A stretch of 64,000 bases of DNA from Anoxybacteroides tepidamans (GCF_014201465.1 NZ_JACHEP010000001.1:493254-557253), one strand, 5' to 3'. Positions 44,015-54,007 are shown, counted from the stretch's first letter. Notes: generated by a model from the sequence alone, not told the origin. Made by a program: numbers and translations.

Positions 44015-45208
44015 TTAAAAATGCAACATATGGCCTAATTTTTCGTATTTCGTTTTTAAATATTTTTCGTTTTCTTTTTTCGTTGGCATTTGCAACGGCA
44101 CACGTTCGACAACTTCTAAGCCATATCCTTTTAAGCCGGCAATTTTGCGCGGATTATTCGTCAAAAGTCGCATTTTCGTTACGCCTAAATCTTTTAAAAT
44201 TTGCGCACCGATGCCGTAATCGCGCAAATCGGCAGGGAAGCCGAGCTTTTCGTTCGCTTCAACTGTATCATAGCCTTGTTCTTGCAGCTTATACGCGCGC
44301 AATTTGTTCAATAAGCCGATGCCGCGCCCTTCTTGGCGCATGTAAAGCAAGATGCCGCGCCCTTCTTCTTCAATTTGGCGAAGCGCCGCATGAAGCTGCG
44401 GGCCGCAGTCGCAGCGATACGAGCCAAAGACATCGCCGGTTAAGCATTCGGAATGGACGCGAACGAGAATCGGCTCATCCGGAATAACTTCCCCTTTAAC
44501 GAGCGCGACATGCTCTTTTCCATCTACAGAATTCGTATAGCCGATCGCTTTAAATTCACCGAATTCCGTCGGCAGCGTAATTTCGACTTCGCGCTTGACA
44601 AGCTTTTCTTTTCGGCTTCGATATTGGATCAAATCTTTAATCGTAATCATTTTCAAATCAAATTGATCGGCGATTTTGCGCAAATCCGGCACGCGTGCCA
44701 TCGTTCCGTCTTCTTTAATAATTTCGCAAATGACGCCGGCCGGCTTCGCCCCGCACAACCGTGCCAAATCCACCGCTGCTTCCGTATGGCCGGCGCGGCG
44801 CAATACACCGCCTTTTTTCGCTACAAGCGGAAACACATGGCCCGGACGTTTAAAATCGCTCGCTTTCGCATTCGGATTGAGAAGCTCTTGAATCGTCTTC
44901 GATCGCTCGTATGCGCTAATGCCGGTCGTCGTCGATTTATGGTCGATGCTAACGGTAAACGCCGTTCCATGCGGGTCGGTGTTATGGTTGACCATCGGCG
45001 CTAAATCGAGTTTGTCTGCCAATTCCTCCGTCACCGGCACACAAACAAGTCCGCGCCCATATTTAATCATAAAGTTGATCACTTCCGGCGTCGCCTTTTC
45101 CGCTAATGCGACAAAATCGCCTTCGTTTTCCCGGTCTTCATCATCGCAAACAATAATGACGTTTCCTTGGATCAATTCGTAAATGGCTTCTTCGATCGTA
45201 TTGAACAT
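44015..45208 (-). CDS. ribBA: Bifunctional DHBP synthase / GTP cyclohydrolase II
   Basis: 397 residues. The N-terminal half (1-200) is 3,4-dihydroxy-2-butanone 4-phosphate synthase ([26 protein letters not shown]). The C-terminal half is GTP cyclohydrolase II, with zinc-binding cysteines in [18 protein letters not shown] and the RQEGRGIGL block. Supplies both precursors for riboflavin. ATG after GGGGGGAG. Confidence 0.96.
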   Translation of the reverse strand: MFNTIEEAIYELIQGNVIIVCDDEDRENEGDFVALAEKATPEVINFMIKYGRGLVCVPVTEELADKLDLAPMVNHNTDPHGTAFTVSIDHKSTTTGISAYERSKTIQELLNPNAKASDFKRPGHVFPLVAKKGGVLRRAGHTEAAVDLARLCGAKPAGVICEIIKEDGTMARVPDLRKIADQFDLKMITIKDLIQYRSRKEKLVKREVEITLPTEFGEFKAIGYTNSVDGKEHVALVKGEVIPDEPILVRVHSECLTGDVFGSYRCDCGPQLHAALRQIEEEGRGILLYMRQEGRGIGLLNKLRAYKLQEQGYDTVEANEKLGFPADLRDYGIGAQILKDLGVTKMRLLTNNPRKIAGLKGYGLEVVERVPLQMPTKKENEKYLKTKYEKLGHMLHF

Positions 45209-45223
45209 ATACTCCCCCCCTGA

Positions 45224-45874
45224 TTACTTGTAGCCGTGCTTTTCTAAAAACTCAAGCGTGATCGCCGGCGAAGTCTGCTCTTCTTCTTTTTTGCGAAGGA
45301 ACTGCTCGACGTATTTGCCGATCACATCGCATTCGATATTGACAATATCTCCAACTTGCTTGTCTCCTAAAATCGTTTCCGCCCTCGTATGCGGAATAAG
45401 GGAAATTGTAAACGTGTCATCGGTGAGCCCGAAAATTGTTAAGCTTGTCCCGTCAACGGCAACGGAACCTTTCAAAATCATATAGTTCCGCAGCTGTTTC
45501 GACACTTTAATTTCATAATAAACCGCGTTCGCTACAGACTCTTTGCGAATAATTTCACCGATGCCGTCGACATGTCCGGAAACGAAGTGCCCGCCGAATC
45601 TGCCGTTCGCTGCCATCGCCCGCTCTAAATTCACTTTCGAGCCGCGCATTAATGTGCGGAGCGATGTCGCCCGCACTGTTTCCGGCATGACATCAACGGT
45701 AAAGGAGCGGTTTGTAAACGACGTTACCGTCAAGCATACCCCGTTAACGGCAATGCTGTCGCCAAGCTTCACATCTTCTAAAATTTTTTTGGCGCCAATC
45801 GTAAAAACAATCGCTTCTCCGGATTGCTTCATTTGTTCAATTGTTCCGACTTCTTCAATAATCCCTGTAAACAT
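45224..45874 (-). CDS. ribE: Riboflavin synthase alpha chain
   Basis: 216 residues in two similar lumazine-binding halves (MFTGIIEEVG, GDSIAVNGVCLTV, then KGSVAVDGTSLTI). Converts two lumazines to riboflavin and the pyrimidine. The ATG at 45874 (MFTGII) is the family start; an ATG directly before it overlaps the ribD stop. Confidence 0.95.
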   Translation of the reverse strand: MFTGIIEEVGTIEQMKQSGEAIVFTIGAKKILEDVKLGDSIAVNGVCLTVTSFTNRSFTVDVMPETVRATSLRTLMRGSKVNLERAMAANGRFGGHFVSGHVDGIGEIIRKESVANAVYYEIKVSKQLRNYMILKGSVAVDGTSLTIFGLTDDTFTISLIPHTRAETILGDKQVGDIVNIECDVIGKYVEQFLRKKEEEQTSPAITLEFLEKHGYK

Positions 45875-46974
45875 CATGACTCACCCTTTATTTTTGGTAT
45901 CGCGACGACTTTTATATCGGATCCGATCGTTTCAATGCGTTTGATCGTCAATTCCAGCACATCTGCCATTTTCGCAAAACCGACTCCGCCAACCGGTGTT
46001 CGCGCATCGTTTCCTCCAATGATCTTCGGGGCAAAATAAGCCACGATTTCCTGAACCGCACCAGCTTGTACAAAACTGTCATGTACACGTGAGCCGCCTT
46101 CGACAAAGACGGACGTCACTTTCTGTTCCGCTAGCATGTGCAACAGTTCACGAATATCGATGTTCGGCGCGTTCATTGGAATGATGCGCACATGCGGTTT
46201 TTCGTACAGCGCCATTCTCTCTTTTGGCACGTCACTGCCGACAATAAGCCACGTTTCCGCTTCCGTGTCCTGAATCACATTGGCATGAAACGGCGTGCGC
46301 AAATGCGTATCTAAAATGATGCGAATCGGGTTTTTTCCCCCTTCCGAAAGCCTTACCGTCAAGCGTGGATCATCGGCAATGACCGTGTTCACTCCAACGA
46401 GAATCGCATCGTGCAGCGCGCGATAGCTGTGCACGTCACGCCGCGCTTCTTCGGACGTAATCCATTTGCTGTCACCAGTTTTCGTCGCGATTTTTCCGTC
46501 TAAGCTGCACGCATACTTTAACGTCACAAACGGCGTTTTCGTCGTAATGTAGTGGAAAAAGATGCGGTTGAGTTCATCGGCTTCTTCCTTTAAAACACCG
46601 ACCGTCACGTCAATGCCAGCGTTTTGGAGCTTTTCAATCCCTTTCCCCGCTACAAGCGGATTCGGATCGGTCGTTGCGATGACGACCCGCTTTACGCCCG
46701 TTTCGACTAATAAATCGGCGCACGGCGGCGTTTTCCCGAAATGGCTGCACGGCTCAAGCGTCACATAGACGGTCGCCCCTTTCGCTTTGTCGCCGGCCAT
46801 GCGAATCGCATGAACTTCCGCATGCGGCTCACCTGCTTTTAAATGGGCGCCGAAGCCGACAATTTCACCGTTCTTTACGACGACCGCACCGACAGCTGGG
46901 TTGGGAGCCGTTTGCCCGAGGCCTGTTTTCGCCACTTCCAATGCGAATCGCATATATCGTTCATCGTGCTGCAT
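45874..46974 (-). CDS. ribD: Bifunctional pyrimidine deaminase/reductase RibD
   Basis: 366 residues. The N-terminal deaminase has the zinc site HAE (51-53) plus Cys76 and Cys85 in PCSHFGKTPPC; the C-terminal part is the NADPH-dependent reductase (GKIATKTGDSKWITS, VEGGSRVHDSF). Second and third steps of riboflavin synthesis. ATG after AAGGAGGG, first gene behind the FMN riboswitch. Confidence 0.96.
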   Translation of the reverse strand: MQHDERYMRFALEVAKTGLGQTAPNPAVGAVVVKNGEIVGFGAHLKAGEPHAEVHAIRMAGDKAKGATVYVTLEPCSHFGKTPPCADLLVETGVKRVVIATTDPNPLVAGKGIEKLQNAGIDVTVGVLKEEADELNRIFFHYITTKTPFVTLKYACSLDGKIATKTGDSKWITSEEARRDVHSYRALHDAILVGVNTVIADDPRLTVRLSEGGKNPIRIILDTHLRTPFHANVIQDTEAETWLIVGSDVPKERMALYEKPHVRIIPMNAPNIDIRELLHMLAEQKVTSVFVEGGSRVHDSFVQAGAVQEIVAYFAPKIIGGNDARTPVGGVGFAKMADVLELTIKRIETIGSDIKVVAIPKIKGES

Positions 46975-47002
46975 TGAATCCCTCCTTTTTTCGCCATAAA
47001 GA

Positions 47003-47027
47003 AAACCCTAGGAAAAAAGTCCTAGGG
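47003..47027 (-). terminator. Expression-platform terminator of the FMN riboswitch
   Basis: CCCTAGG / CCTAGGG with a T-rich loop and TTTTCTTT on the minus strand, 29 bp before ribD. Confidence 0.7.
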
Positions 47028-47116
47028 CAGATGTATATGAAGATCGCCTTTTTTTGCATAGCAAAAATAACCCAGCGCCATGCCCATTTTTCAATGAACG
47101 GCGTGAGTTGTCGGCA

Positions 47117-47244
47117 ATCCTTCTCCCATCCAGACTATACTGTCGGCTCCGGAATTGCACCGGATCGTGCCTGTACGGCTCGCGGGCTGAGAAACGTTCT
47201 GTTTCATTACCGCCGGTCGGGAATTTCACCCTGCCCCGAAGGAT
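47117..47244 (-). ncRNA. FMN riboswitch (RFN element)
   Basis: The closing stem ATCCTTC / GAAGGAT and the RFN core are all present on the minus strand: GGGGCAGGGTGAAATTCCC, GACCGGCGGTAAT, AGCCCGCGAGCC, GATCCGGTGCAATTCCGG, ATGGGAGAAGGAT. Controls ribDE-ribBA-ribHT by termination. Just upstream, TAGACA, 16 bp and TATAAT may be the promoter. Confidence 0.95.
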
Positions 47245-47297
47245 GTGTCGCTATATTATATTTTCATTCATTATATCACAATAAAGCGAAATGTCTA

Positions 47298-47384
47298 TCA
47301 TTTTGCTACGAACAGCCAATACACTGCTCCCCATGCAAAACTTGCTAATAAAAGGATGAAAAATAATACCCAATTTTTTTTCAT
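47298..47384 (-). CDS. Putative 28-residue membrane microprotein
   Basis: 28-codon frame, ATG at 47384 after GAAAGGATGAG. It begins MKKNW, continues as a hydrophobic helix with three more aromatic Trp/Tyr positions, and ends VAK. One membrane helix with a positive cytoplasmic end. 17 bp after the ppiB stop on the same strand, so it may be co-transcribed. No homologue is known to me. Confidence 0.5.
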   Translation of the reverse strand: MKKNWVLFFILLLASFAWGAVYWLFVAK

Positions 47385-47401
47385 CGTCTCATCCTTTCTT
47401 G

Positions 47402-47842
47402 CTACACTTCGTCCCATACTTTCACTTCTTTCATCACGTCGCCGTTACGCATCGCTTTCACAGCATCCATTCCCACTGTTACTTGGCCAAACACCGTATG
47501 TATCCCATCTAAATGCGGCTGCGGCTCATGAACGATAAAAAATTGGCAGCTGCCTGTATCGCGGCCGCGATGTGCCATCGAAATTGCTCCTTCGATATGT
47601 TTATGTGGGTTGTTGTCCGTTTCGCACGGAATCGTGTACCCTGCATCGCCTGTCCCGTTTCCGCGCGGGCATCCTCCTTGACTGACAAAGCCCGGAATGA
47701 CGCGATGGAACGTTAAGCCGTTATAAAATCCTTCATTCGCTAATTTTTCAAAATTCGCCACCGTTTTCGGCGCTTCGTTCGAAAATAATTCGAATTCAAT
47801 TTTCGCACCGTTTTCCATTAAAATATATCCTTTTTTTGTCAT
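47402..47842 (-). CDS. ppiB: Peptidyl-prolyl cis-trans isomerase (cyclophilin)
   Basis: 146-residue cytoplasmic cyclophilin. Active-site segments [21 protein letters not shown] and [12 protein letters not shown] are visible. ATG at 47842 with AAAGGGG upstream. Same position as ppiB in B. subtilis, beside the rib operon. Confidence 0.95.
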   Translation of the reverse strand: MTKKGYILMENGAKIEFELFSNEAPKTVANFEKLANEGFYNGLTFHRVIPGFVSQGGCPRGNGTGDAGYTIPCETDNNPHKHIEGAISMAHRGRDTGSCQFFIVHEPQPHLDGIHTVFGQVTVGMDAVKAMRNGDVMKEVKVWDEV

Positions 47843-47984
47843 ATGCTCAGTCCCCTTTCTTTTCTTCCCTATCATACCATTGTTTAGCGCACAAAAAAAG
47901 TACGTTGCTTTTCGCTTCTATCTTATCCGATTTGTTTGTAGAATAGGAATGATGGTAATAAGGAAGGATAAGGAGGTTGTTTAG

Positions 47985-48869
47985 ATGAAACGAATGTTTA
48001 CCGGCTGGCTAGCGGCCACGATGGTGCTGATGTTTCCTGCCTTTGCCGCAGCAGATGTAACAGAAGGCGATGTCATCATTACGTTAGGGGAAAATTTAAC
48101 GGAAGCACAAAAACAGCAAGTATTAAACGAAATGAACGCGCCACAAAACGCGCAAACAATCACCGTTTCCAACGCCGAAGAGCATAAATATCTCGACGGG
48201 TTAATTCCGAAAGCGCAAATTGGTACAAAAGCGATTTCGTCATCGATGATTACGATCGGAGCGAAAGGTTCGGGACTTAATGTAGAAACGCACAATATTA
48301 CATGGGTAACGAAAGAAATGTATACGAATGCGCTTATTACAGCCGGCGTCAAAGATGCCAGTATCTACATTACCGCTCCTTTTCCTGTATCCGGCACGGC
48401 GGCGCTCACTGGATTAATGAAAGCGTACGAAATTTCATCGGATAAGGTCATACCAGACGAAGTGAAAAAAGTGGCGAACGAAGAAATGGTGAAAACGGCA
48501 CAGCTTGGAAAATCAATCGGCAACGACCAAGCGGTAGCTCTTTTAGCGAAATTGAAAGAAGAAATCGCAAAAAATCCGCCACAAACCGAAGCTGATTTGC
48601 GTGCGCTTATTGAAAAAGTTGCTAAAAATTTAGGTATTACGCTCACACCCGATGAAATCAACAGCTTAATTTCCTTATTTAACAAAATGAAAAACTTAAA
48701 TATTGACTGGAATCAAGTCAATGACCAACTGAGCAAAGCGAAAGAAAAACTGTCTACCTTCTTACAATCAGAAGAAGGGAAAACGTTTATCCAAAACATT
48801 ATTGACATTTTGAAAGAAATTTGGAACGCAATTAAATCAGCGTTCACATCAACCGAACCGCAAAAATAA
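47985..48869 (+). CDS. ypuA: Secreted DUF1002 protein YpuA
   Basis: 294 residues. Signal peptide 1-23 (cleavage after AFAA-A) and a DUF1002 body (EGDVIITLGENLTEAQKQQVL, TWVTKEMYTNALITAGVKDA). B. subtilis YpuA is the same family; role in the envelope unknown. ATG after AAGGAGG, own terminator. Confidence 0.88.
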   Translation: MKRMFTGWLAATMVLMFPAFAAADVTEGDVIITLGENLTEAQKQQVLNEMNAPQNAQTITVSNAEEHKYLDGLIPKAQIGTKAISSSMITIGAKGSGLNVETHNITWVTKEMYTNALITAGVKDASIYITAPFPVSGTAALTGLMKAYEISSDKVIPDEVKKVANEEMVKTAQLGKSIGNDQAVALLAKLKEEIAKNPPQTEADLRALIEKVAKNLGITLTPDEINSLISLFNKMKNLNIDWNQVNDQLSKAKEKLSTFLQSEEGKTFIQNIIDILKEIWNAIKSAFTSTEPQK

Positions 48870-48893
48870 AAAGGCTGAATCATCAGCCTTTTT
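48868..48893 (+). terminator. Terminator of ypuA
   Basis: AAAAAGGCTGA / TCAGCCTTTTT with loop ATCA, at the ypuA stop. Confidence 0.85.
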
Positions 48894-48965
48894 ATTTTAT
48901 TTCCAAAAGACATCTAGCCCCACTACATTTTCCTACGTTTTCGCGCTTAACGACGACAATGTATT

Positions 48966-49382
48966 TTATTCTTCTTTCGGAATGATATATGGCTCTAATT
49001 CTTCGACCATTCTCTGAATGCAGTCATTTCCGCGATACTTATCATCATTCGCTAACCGAACCGTATAATCTTCTGCCTCTTGAGCAGGCATTTGTAACTC
49101 ATACCCGTTTATATCTAGAAAAGTAAAAAATACAGCTAATGCCGTGCGTTTATTTCCATTATGAAAGATATGGCCTCTTGCAATGGAATGATAATAACAG
49201 CATGCTTTGTCTATAACGGTGGGATATAATTCCGTCCCGAAATAAATTCCTTTTGGTCTCTCCAACATCGATTCAAACTTCGCTTGAAATTTGATTCCAT
49301 TCTGCTCGCCTTCACCATAAAGTTCCATAAGCGTATAGTGGATTACTAAAATCTCTTCACCTGTCAAATACTGAACTTGCAT
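48966..49382 (-). CDS. doc: Doc-type Fic-fold toxin
   Basis: 138 residues of the Doc/Fic family. The Fic motif HIFHNGNKRT (71-80) carries the catalytic histidine and phosphate loop of Doc kinases, which inactivate EF-Tu. Start ATG after AGGGAG. 28 bp after an AbrB-type antitoxin gene, so a type II toxin-antitoxin pair. Somewhat AT-rich, suggesting transfer. Confidence 0.87.
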   Translation of the reverse strand: MQVQYLTGEEILVIHYTLMELYGEGEQNGIKFQAKFESMLERPKGIYFGTELYPTVIDKACCYYHSIARGHIFHNGNKRTALAVFFTFLDINGYELQMPAQEAEDYTVRLANDDKYRGNDCIQRMVEELEPYIIPKEE

Positions 49383-49410
49383 AGCTTCTCCCTAAATCAC
49401 TTGAAACGGC

Positions 49411-49677
49411 TTATCTCTCTTTTAGGTTTTTGAATGCTTGGTCGTATATGGTAACGGCTTTGTTTAAAGCATGCAAAACCTCTGGGCGAATTCCTTCTGG
49501 CAGTTTTTTTATAGATTTACGCATAGTAACTTCCCCCTTCTCCTGATTATAAATCAAAATCACTTCTTCTCCCTTCCTTAACTCCATTTCCTTAACAAAT
49601 TCTGCAGGAATATTTACCGATAGACTATTTCCAACTTGACTGATTTTCCGGATGTAATATTTTTCTTCTGCTAACAT
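49411..49677 (-). CDS. AbrB/MazE-like antitoxin
   Basis: 88 residues. The N-terminal swapped-hairpin AbrB/MazE domain (IRKISQVGNSLSVNIPAEFV, then LRKGEEVILI) binds DNA; the C-terminal 35 residues should cover the toxin. ATG at 49677 with AAGGTG at 9 nt. Upstream of doc in the same operon and likely its repressor. Confidence 0.8.
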   Translation of the reverse strand: MLAEEKYYIRKISQVGNSLSVNIPAEFVKEMELRKGEEVILIYNQEKGEVTMRKSIKKLPEGIRPEVLHALNKAVTIYDQAFKNLKER

Positions 49678-49800
49678 TGTTTCATGCACCTTAACCTTCT
49701 TTATGACTATGTTATTACTATTATACACTTAGTACATTATAACTGTATATACCAAATAAACATACCGAGCAAGTAAAATCAAAAAACGGCGCACAGCAAA

Positions 49801-49834
49801 AAACAGGCTTCAGGAACGACGGAAGCCTGTTTTA
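49801..49834 (-). terminator. Terminator of lysA
   Basis: AACAGGCTTC / GAAGCCTGTT with a 10-nt loop and TTTTT on the minus strand. Confidence 0.88.
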
Positions 49835-49837
49835 TCC

Positions 49838-51157
49838 TTATTTCCTCACCCTCGCCCTTAACGGGACATCAAGTCGCACTAAATCTTCATACGTTTCGCG
49901 TTTGACGACAAGCTGTGCCTCGCCATTTTCAACAAAAACGACGGCTGGACGAGGAATGCGGTTATAGTTGTTCGCCATCGAATAGCCGTACGCACCGGTG
50001 CAAAAGACGGCTAAATAGTCGCCCGCCTCCGCCTTCGGGAGCGGTAAGTCCCAAATGAGCATGTCGCCTGACTCGCAGCATTTCCCCGCAATCGCGACGA
50101 CTTCTTCGTTTGCATCAAGCACGCGGTTGGCAAGTACCGCTTCATACTTCGCCTCGTACAGCGCCGGGCGAATGTTGTCGCTCATGCCGCCATCGACCGC
50201 CACATAATGGCGCACGTTCGGCACTTCTTTTCGTGAGCCGATCGAATAAAGCGTCGTACCGGCATCGCCGACAAGCGACCGGCCCGGCTCAATCCAAATT
50301 TCCGGCATTGCGATGCCTAACTCCGCCACTTGCTTCTTCACTTCCTCAATAATGTTTTCGACATATTGCGAAGCAGGAAGCGGGTCGTCCTCGCTCGTAT
50401 AGCGAATCCCGAAGCCGCCGCCGAGGTTGACGACTTGTGGCACAAATCCATACGTTTCCCGCCAATACGCGATTTTTTGAAAAATCTTTTGCGCTGCCAA
50501 TACAAACCCAGTCGTTTCAAAAATTTGCGACCCAATATGGCAATGAATCCCTAGGACAGAAAGCGCCCCCGACCGCCGCGCTTGCCGCAGCGCTTCCTCC
50601 GCCTGGCCGTTATTTAAGTCAAAGCCAAACTTGGAATCTTCTTGCCCCGTTAAAATATAGTCGTGCGTATGCGCCTCAATCCCTGGCGTTACCCGAAGTA
50701 AAATGTCGGTCACCGTTTCCCGTTCTCGGCTTAGTTGCTCGAGCAGCTGCAATTCATAAAAATTATCGACAACGATGCAGCCAACACGATGCTCAAGCGC
50801 CATTTCCAACTCTGCGCGGCTTTTGTTGTTGCCGTGAAAATGAATACGCTCTGGTGGAAACCCGGCTTTTAACGCCGTATACAATTCCCCGCCCGACACA
50901 ACATCGAGCGACAGTCCTTCTTCTTCCACTAACTGAACCATCGCTACGGTCGAAAATGCCTTGCTCGCGTATGCAACTTGCGCCTTCACCCCATGCTTTT
51001 TAAACGCTTCTTTAAACGCGCGCGCGCGGGTGCGAATTAATGCAACATCATAAATATACAACGGCGTTCCATATTCTTTAGCGAGATCCACGACGTCAAC
51101 GCCACCAATTTCTAAATGTCCTCTCTCATTGACACGACTCGTTCCGTGAAAAAACAT
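49838..51157 (-). CDS. lysA: Diaminopimelate decarboxylase
   Basis: 439-residue PLP enzyme, last step of lysine synthesis from meso-diaminopimelate. PLP lysine in YASKAFS, glycine-rich GGGFG, EPGRSLVGDAG and the partner-subunit active-site segment CCESGD are visible. ATG after GAGGGAT. In B. subtilis it follows spoVAF; here a 456-bp gap with a terminator and a structured element separates the two. Confidence 0.95.
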   Translation of the reverse strand: MFFHGTSRVNERGHLEIGGVDVVDLAKEYGTPLYIYDVALIRTRARAFKEAFKKHGVKAQVAYASKAFSTVAMVQLVEEEGLSLDVVSGGELYTALKAGFPPERIHFHGNNKSRAELEMALEHRVGCIVVDNFYELQLLEQLSRERETVTDILLRVTPGIEAHTHDYILTGQEDSKFGFDLNNGQAEEALRQARRSGALSVLGIHCHIGSQIFETTGFVLAAQKIFQKIAYWRETYGFVPQVVNLGGGFGIRYTSEDDPLPASQYVENIIEEVKKQVAELGIAMPEIWIEPGRSLVGDAGTTLYSIGSRKEVPNVRHYVAVDGGMSDNIRPALYEAKYEAVLANRVLDANEEVVAIAGKCCESGDMLIWDLPLPKAEAGDYLAVFCTGAYGYSMANNYNRIPRPAVVFVENGEAQLVVKRETYEDLVRLDVPLRARVRK

Positions 51158-51220
51158 GCCGATCCCTCATTCCAAAAGATTAACCATCCAAAAACGTTGA
51201 TTTTTATTCGTTCCGAAAGC

Positions 51221-51254
51221 AAAAAAGACAGTTAACAAAATGATATTAACTGCC
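51221..51254 (-). terminator. Terminator between spoVAF and lysA
   Basis: GGCAGTTAA / TTAACTGTC (one G-T pair) with a 10-nt loop and TTTTTT on the minus strand, about 65 bp before lysA. Confidence 0.6.
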
Positions 51255-51379
51255 CTTTCTGCGGAAAAAGATTACGTATAACGTACCATAATTTAAAGAA
51301 AGTTGCAACATAAATATTTTTGCACGGGTGTTGATTATCCATTTACTAAAAAACATAGAATCATATGGCTGAACACAAA

Positions 51380-51516
51380 CTTTTCTGCCACATCCCTCGA
51401 ACAAGAACGCCGGCGGGCAAATGTCATTTGCCCGCAAAGCGTTCTTTGTTCGAGGAGGGCATGTTTACAGCATGCCCAGTCGGCAAACGGTTCGTTTGTC
51501 GACAACGGCAGAAAAG
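51380..51516. repeat. Cloverleaf-like palindromic element between spoVAF and lysA
   Basis: 137 bp enclosed by a perfect 10-bp inverted repeat CTTTTCTGCC / GGCAGAAAAG. Inside are three further stems: a long one (395-410 with 439-455 of the 51-kb block, 16 bp with one bulge, topped by CGGGCAAAT / ATTTGCCCG), GGGCATG / CATGCCC (457-463, 471-477), and GTCGGCAAACG / CGTTTGTCGAC (479-489, 493-503, one wobble). It is either a DNA repeat or a structured RNA; the wobbles favour the plus strand. The rest of the 456-bp gap shows only AT-rich sequence and the lysA-proximal terminator. Confidence 0.75.
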
Positions 51517-51613
51517 CTAGGAATAGAGCGATGTCAACTCGTTTTTATTGGTTAATCAACACGCCTGATATTTTTATTGTTTTCCACAATTTTTTATTGC
51601 TTGGATCGTCTTT

Positions 51614-53086
51614 TTACGTTGGCTGCTTTTGCCGGTTTTGCGGATGAACGATGCTCGGCCGCACTTTCGCCCCAGCAACGGAACGGCGGACGACAATTTG
51701 CATAAACGCGGCTGGGTCAAACGGAATAAATGGCCATAAATACGGCGTATTGAGCGAGCGAATGCGCACTAATAAAAGCATATAAATCGTCGTGCCAATC
51801 ACAAGTCCCGGCACTTTAAACAAAGCTACTGCTAATACGAGCAATAGCCGAGCAATTTTATTGGCGATGCTTAGCTCATAGCTCGGTGTCGCAAACGATC
51901 CGATCGCCGCGACAGATACGTACAAAATGACTTCCGGAACAAACAAGCCGACATCGATCGCAATTTGCCCGATTAACACCGCCGCAATTAACCCCATCGC
52001 CGTCGATAGCGGCGTCGGCGTATGAATGGCGGCCATCCGCAAAAACTCGATCCCAAAATCAGCGATAAAAATTTGCACAATCACTGGAATATGTGTATGC
52101 TTATTCGGTCCGATAAACGACAACTTTTCCGGCAATAGCGACGGATCAAGAACAAATAAAATCCAAAGCGGCAGCAAAAACAACGACGATAAAATACCTA
52201 AAAAACGCACCCAGCGCACAAACGTTCCAACCGCCGGATTTTGTCGGTATTCTTCCGCATGTTGCACGTGATGGAAAAACGTCGTCGGCGTGATGATCAC
52301 GCTTGGCGAAGTGTCCACCATAATGATCACATGCCCTTCTAACAAGTGCGTAGCAGCTACATCGGGACGTTCCGTATAACGAACGAGCGGATACGGATTA
52401 TATCCTTGTTTCACTAAAAATTCTTCGACCGTTTTGTCCCCCATTGTGAGCCCGTCAATTTTAATTTGCTGAATTTCTTTTTTCACAAGTTTGACAAGCC
52501 CTGGATCAGCCACGTCTTTAATGTAGGCGATGCATACGTCCGTTTTCGAGCGCTCGCCGACTTGAATGATTTCAAACCGCAAGCGCTCATCACGAATGCG
52601 CCGCCTTGTCAGCGCCGTATTGACGATGATGTTTTCCACATATCCGTCACGCGCCCCGCGAACGACTTTTTCCGTATCCGGCTCTTGCGGCTGCCGACCA
52701 GGATAGCTGCGCACATCGACGACAAATCCGTTCGTTTCCCCTTCCATTAAAATAATAATGAGTCCCGACAACAATTTATCGATCGCTTCGTCTAAATTGT
52801 CAACGAGGCTTACTTGTTGATGAACGAGGCGATTTTCGAGAATTTGCTTCGCCTGTGCCGTTTGCCGCTCCTTATCATTAATTTGCACAATTTGCTTTAA
52901 CAATTCGATTAAATATTGCGTATCGCAAAGACCGTTACAGTAATAAATATGCACTTCCTTTTTTAATATATGGACTTTCCGTATTCCTAAATCAAAACTC
53001 GTTCCGACCCCAATTTTCTCTTTCAAATATGCTTCATTATCGACTAGTTTTTCAAAAATCGGCACGGCGTTCGTTTTCGCTGCCAA
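51614..53086 (-). CDS. spoVAF: Stage V sporulation protein AF
   Basis: 490 residues, GerA-type germinant-receptor A-subunit family. A large N-terminal cytoplasmic part (to about 280) is followed by five or six membrane helices and a basic tail. Last gene of the spoVA operon, associated with release or uptake of calcium dipicolinate. The TTG at 53086 was chosen because AAAGGAG is 8 nt upstream; an in-frame GTG three codons earlier abuts it. Overlaps spoVAEa by 35 bp. Confidence 0.9.
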   Translation of the reverse strand: MAAKTNAVPIFEKLVDNEAYLKEKIGVGTSFDLGIRKVHILKKEVHIYYCNGLCDTQYLIELLKQIVQINDKERQTAQAKQILENRLVHQQVSLVDNLDEAIDKLLSGLIIILMEGETNGFVVDVRSYPGRQPQEPDTEKVVRGARDGYVENIIVNTALTRRRIRDERLRFEIIQVGERSKTDVCIAYIKDVADPGLVKLVKKEIQQIKIDGLTMGDKTVEEFLVKQGYNPYPLVRYTERPDVAATHLLEGHVIIMVDTSPSVIITPTTFFHHVQHAEEYRQNPAVGTFVRWVRFLGILSSLFLLPLWILFVLDPSLLPEKLSFIGPNKHTHIPVIVQIFIADFGIEFLRMAAIHTPTPLSTAMGLIAAVLIGQIAIDVGLFVPEVILYVSVAAIGSFATPSYELSIANKIARLLLVLAVALFKVPGLVIGTTIYMLLLVRIRSLNTPYLWPFIPFDPAAFMQIVVRRSVAGAKVRPSIVHPQNRQKQPT

Positions 53087-53651
53087 ATTCCCCACTCCTT
53101 TCTAAAATCAACTCGACCGCTTTTTTCGTAATCGGCGAACCGTATTTAATATGATCACGATACCCCATTTTCCCGATGTCGCCGATTCCAACAACAATCG
53201 GAATGTTTAACTGCTCTAAACAATACACCGTATCCCCGTTTATACGTCCTATCTCTAATTCCCGTATCCCCTCTTTATCCACTCCATATTCCGTCAACTG
53301 CCCGTCGCGATCAATGCACACATCAACTTTTGTCCATTCGCGTTGATGCGTGTTCGAAGCAACGGCAATCGCACCAATCACGTCAATTTGCTCATGTGTC
53401 GCTACATATTTTAATGCTTGTTCTCCCGCTCCTTCCCCGATCGCACCACAATCATCGAACATTACAAACACAGGATCATGAGGCGTTTGCAAAATGATAG
53501 ACACGAGCTGTTTTCCCGTTAGCGCCGACGGATTTCCGCGGGAGCGGCTAATGCAACGGCCGCCCACTTCTTTTGCGATCTGTTGAATCGTCCGCCACGC
53601 AAACTCATCTCCATCTGTCACGACAATGACTCGTCTTTTTTTCATCTCCAT
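53052..53651 (-). CDS. spoVAEa: Stage V sporulation protein AEa
   Basis: 199-residue soluble protein (SpoVAEa). The start [23 protein letters not shown] and the [16 protein letters not shown] segment are typical. It shares one base with the spoVAEb stop and overlaps spoVAF. Sporulation protein of the dipicolinate channel operon, cytosolic and not present in all operons. Confidence 0.9.
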   Translation of the reverse strand: MEMKKRRVIVVTDGDEFAWRTIQQIAKEVGGRCISRSRGNPSALTGKQLVSIILQTPHDPVFVMFDDCGAIGEGAGEQALKYVATHEQIDVIGAIAVASNTHQREWTKVDVCIDRDGQLTEYGVDKEGIRELEIGRINGDTVYCLEQLNIPIVVGIGDIGKMGYRDHIKYGSPITKKAVELILERSGEFGSENERRADF

Positions 53652-54001
53652 TACCCTCTCGGTTTACAAATGAGAGCAGTAAAAAACGAAAGGACGATCG
53701 CAAAGGAAAGCTCAAGCCCTACAAATTGAAAAATGCCTGTACCGATACCCATCCACCCGTGTTCCGCTCCATATGACCATATTCCTTTCACAAGCAAAAA
53801 CCCAAATCCGCTCATCGGCAACAAAGCGCCGGCTCCGGCGATGTCAACCAACCGGTCATACCATCCCAGCGCACCCAATATTGCGCCGGCGCTGACAAGC
53901 CCCGCGATCACATGAATTTGTGAAAAGTTTGTACGGTCAATCATCAGTTGCGCGATCCCACAAACGAAACCGCCGACTAAAAACGCTATCCAATACTCCA
54001 T
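53651..54001 (-). CDS. spoVAEb: Stage V sporulation protein AEb
   Basis: 116-residue membrane protein with three to four helices (residues 4-22, 30-48, 54-72, 86-112), homologous to SpoVAC. Part of the membrane channel that moves Ca-dipicolinate into the forespore and out on germination. ATG with no gap problem; 6 bp from spoVAD. Confidence 0.92.
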   Translation of the reverse strand: MEYWIAFLVGGFVCGIAQLMIDRTNFSQIHVIAGLVSAGAILGALGWYDRLVDIAGAGALLPMSGFGFLLVKGIWSYGAEHGWMGIGTGIFQFVGLELSFAIVLSFFTALICKPRG

Positions 54002-54007
54002 CGCGTG

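Noticed and set aside
51520..51545. TTGACA on the minus strand as a promoter for the cloverleaf element
   Set aside because: No -10 element at 16-18 bp; the expected position falls on TTTCTG.
51158..51613. Lysine riboswitch or T-box in the lysA leader
   Set aside because: No conserved L-box core or T-box sequence was found; the strong folding comes from a separate self-contained palindromic element.
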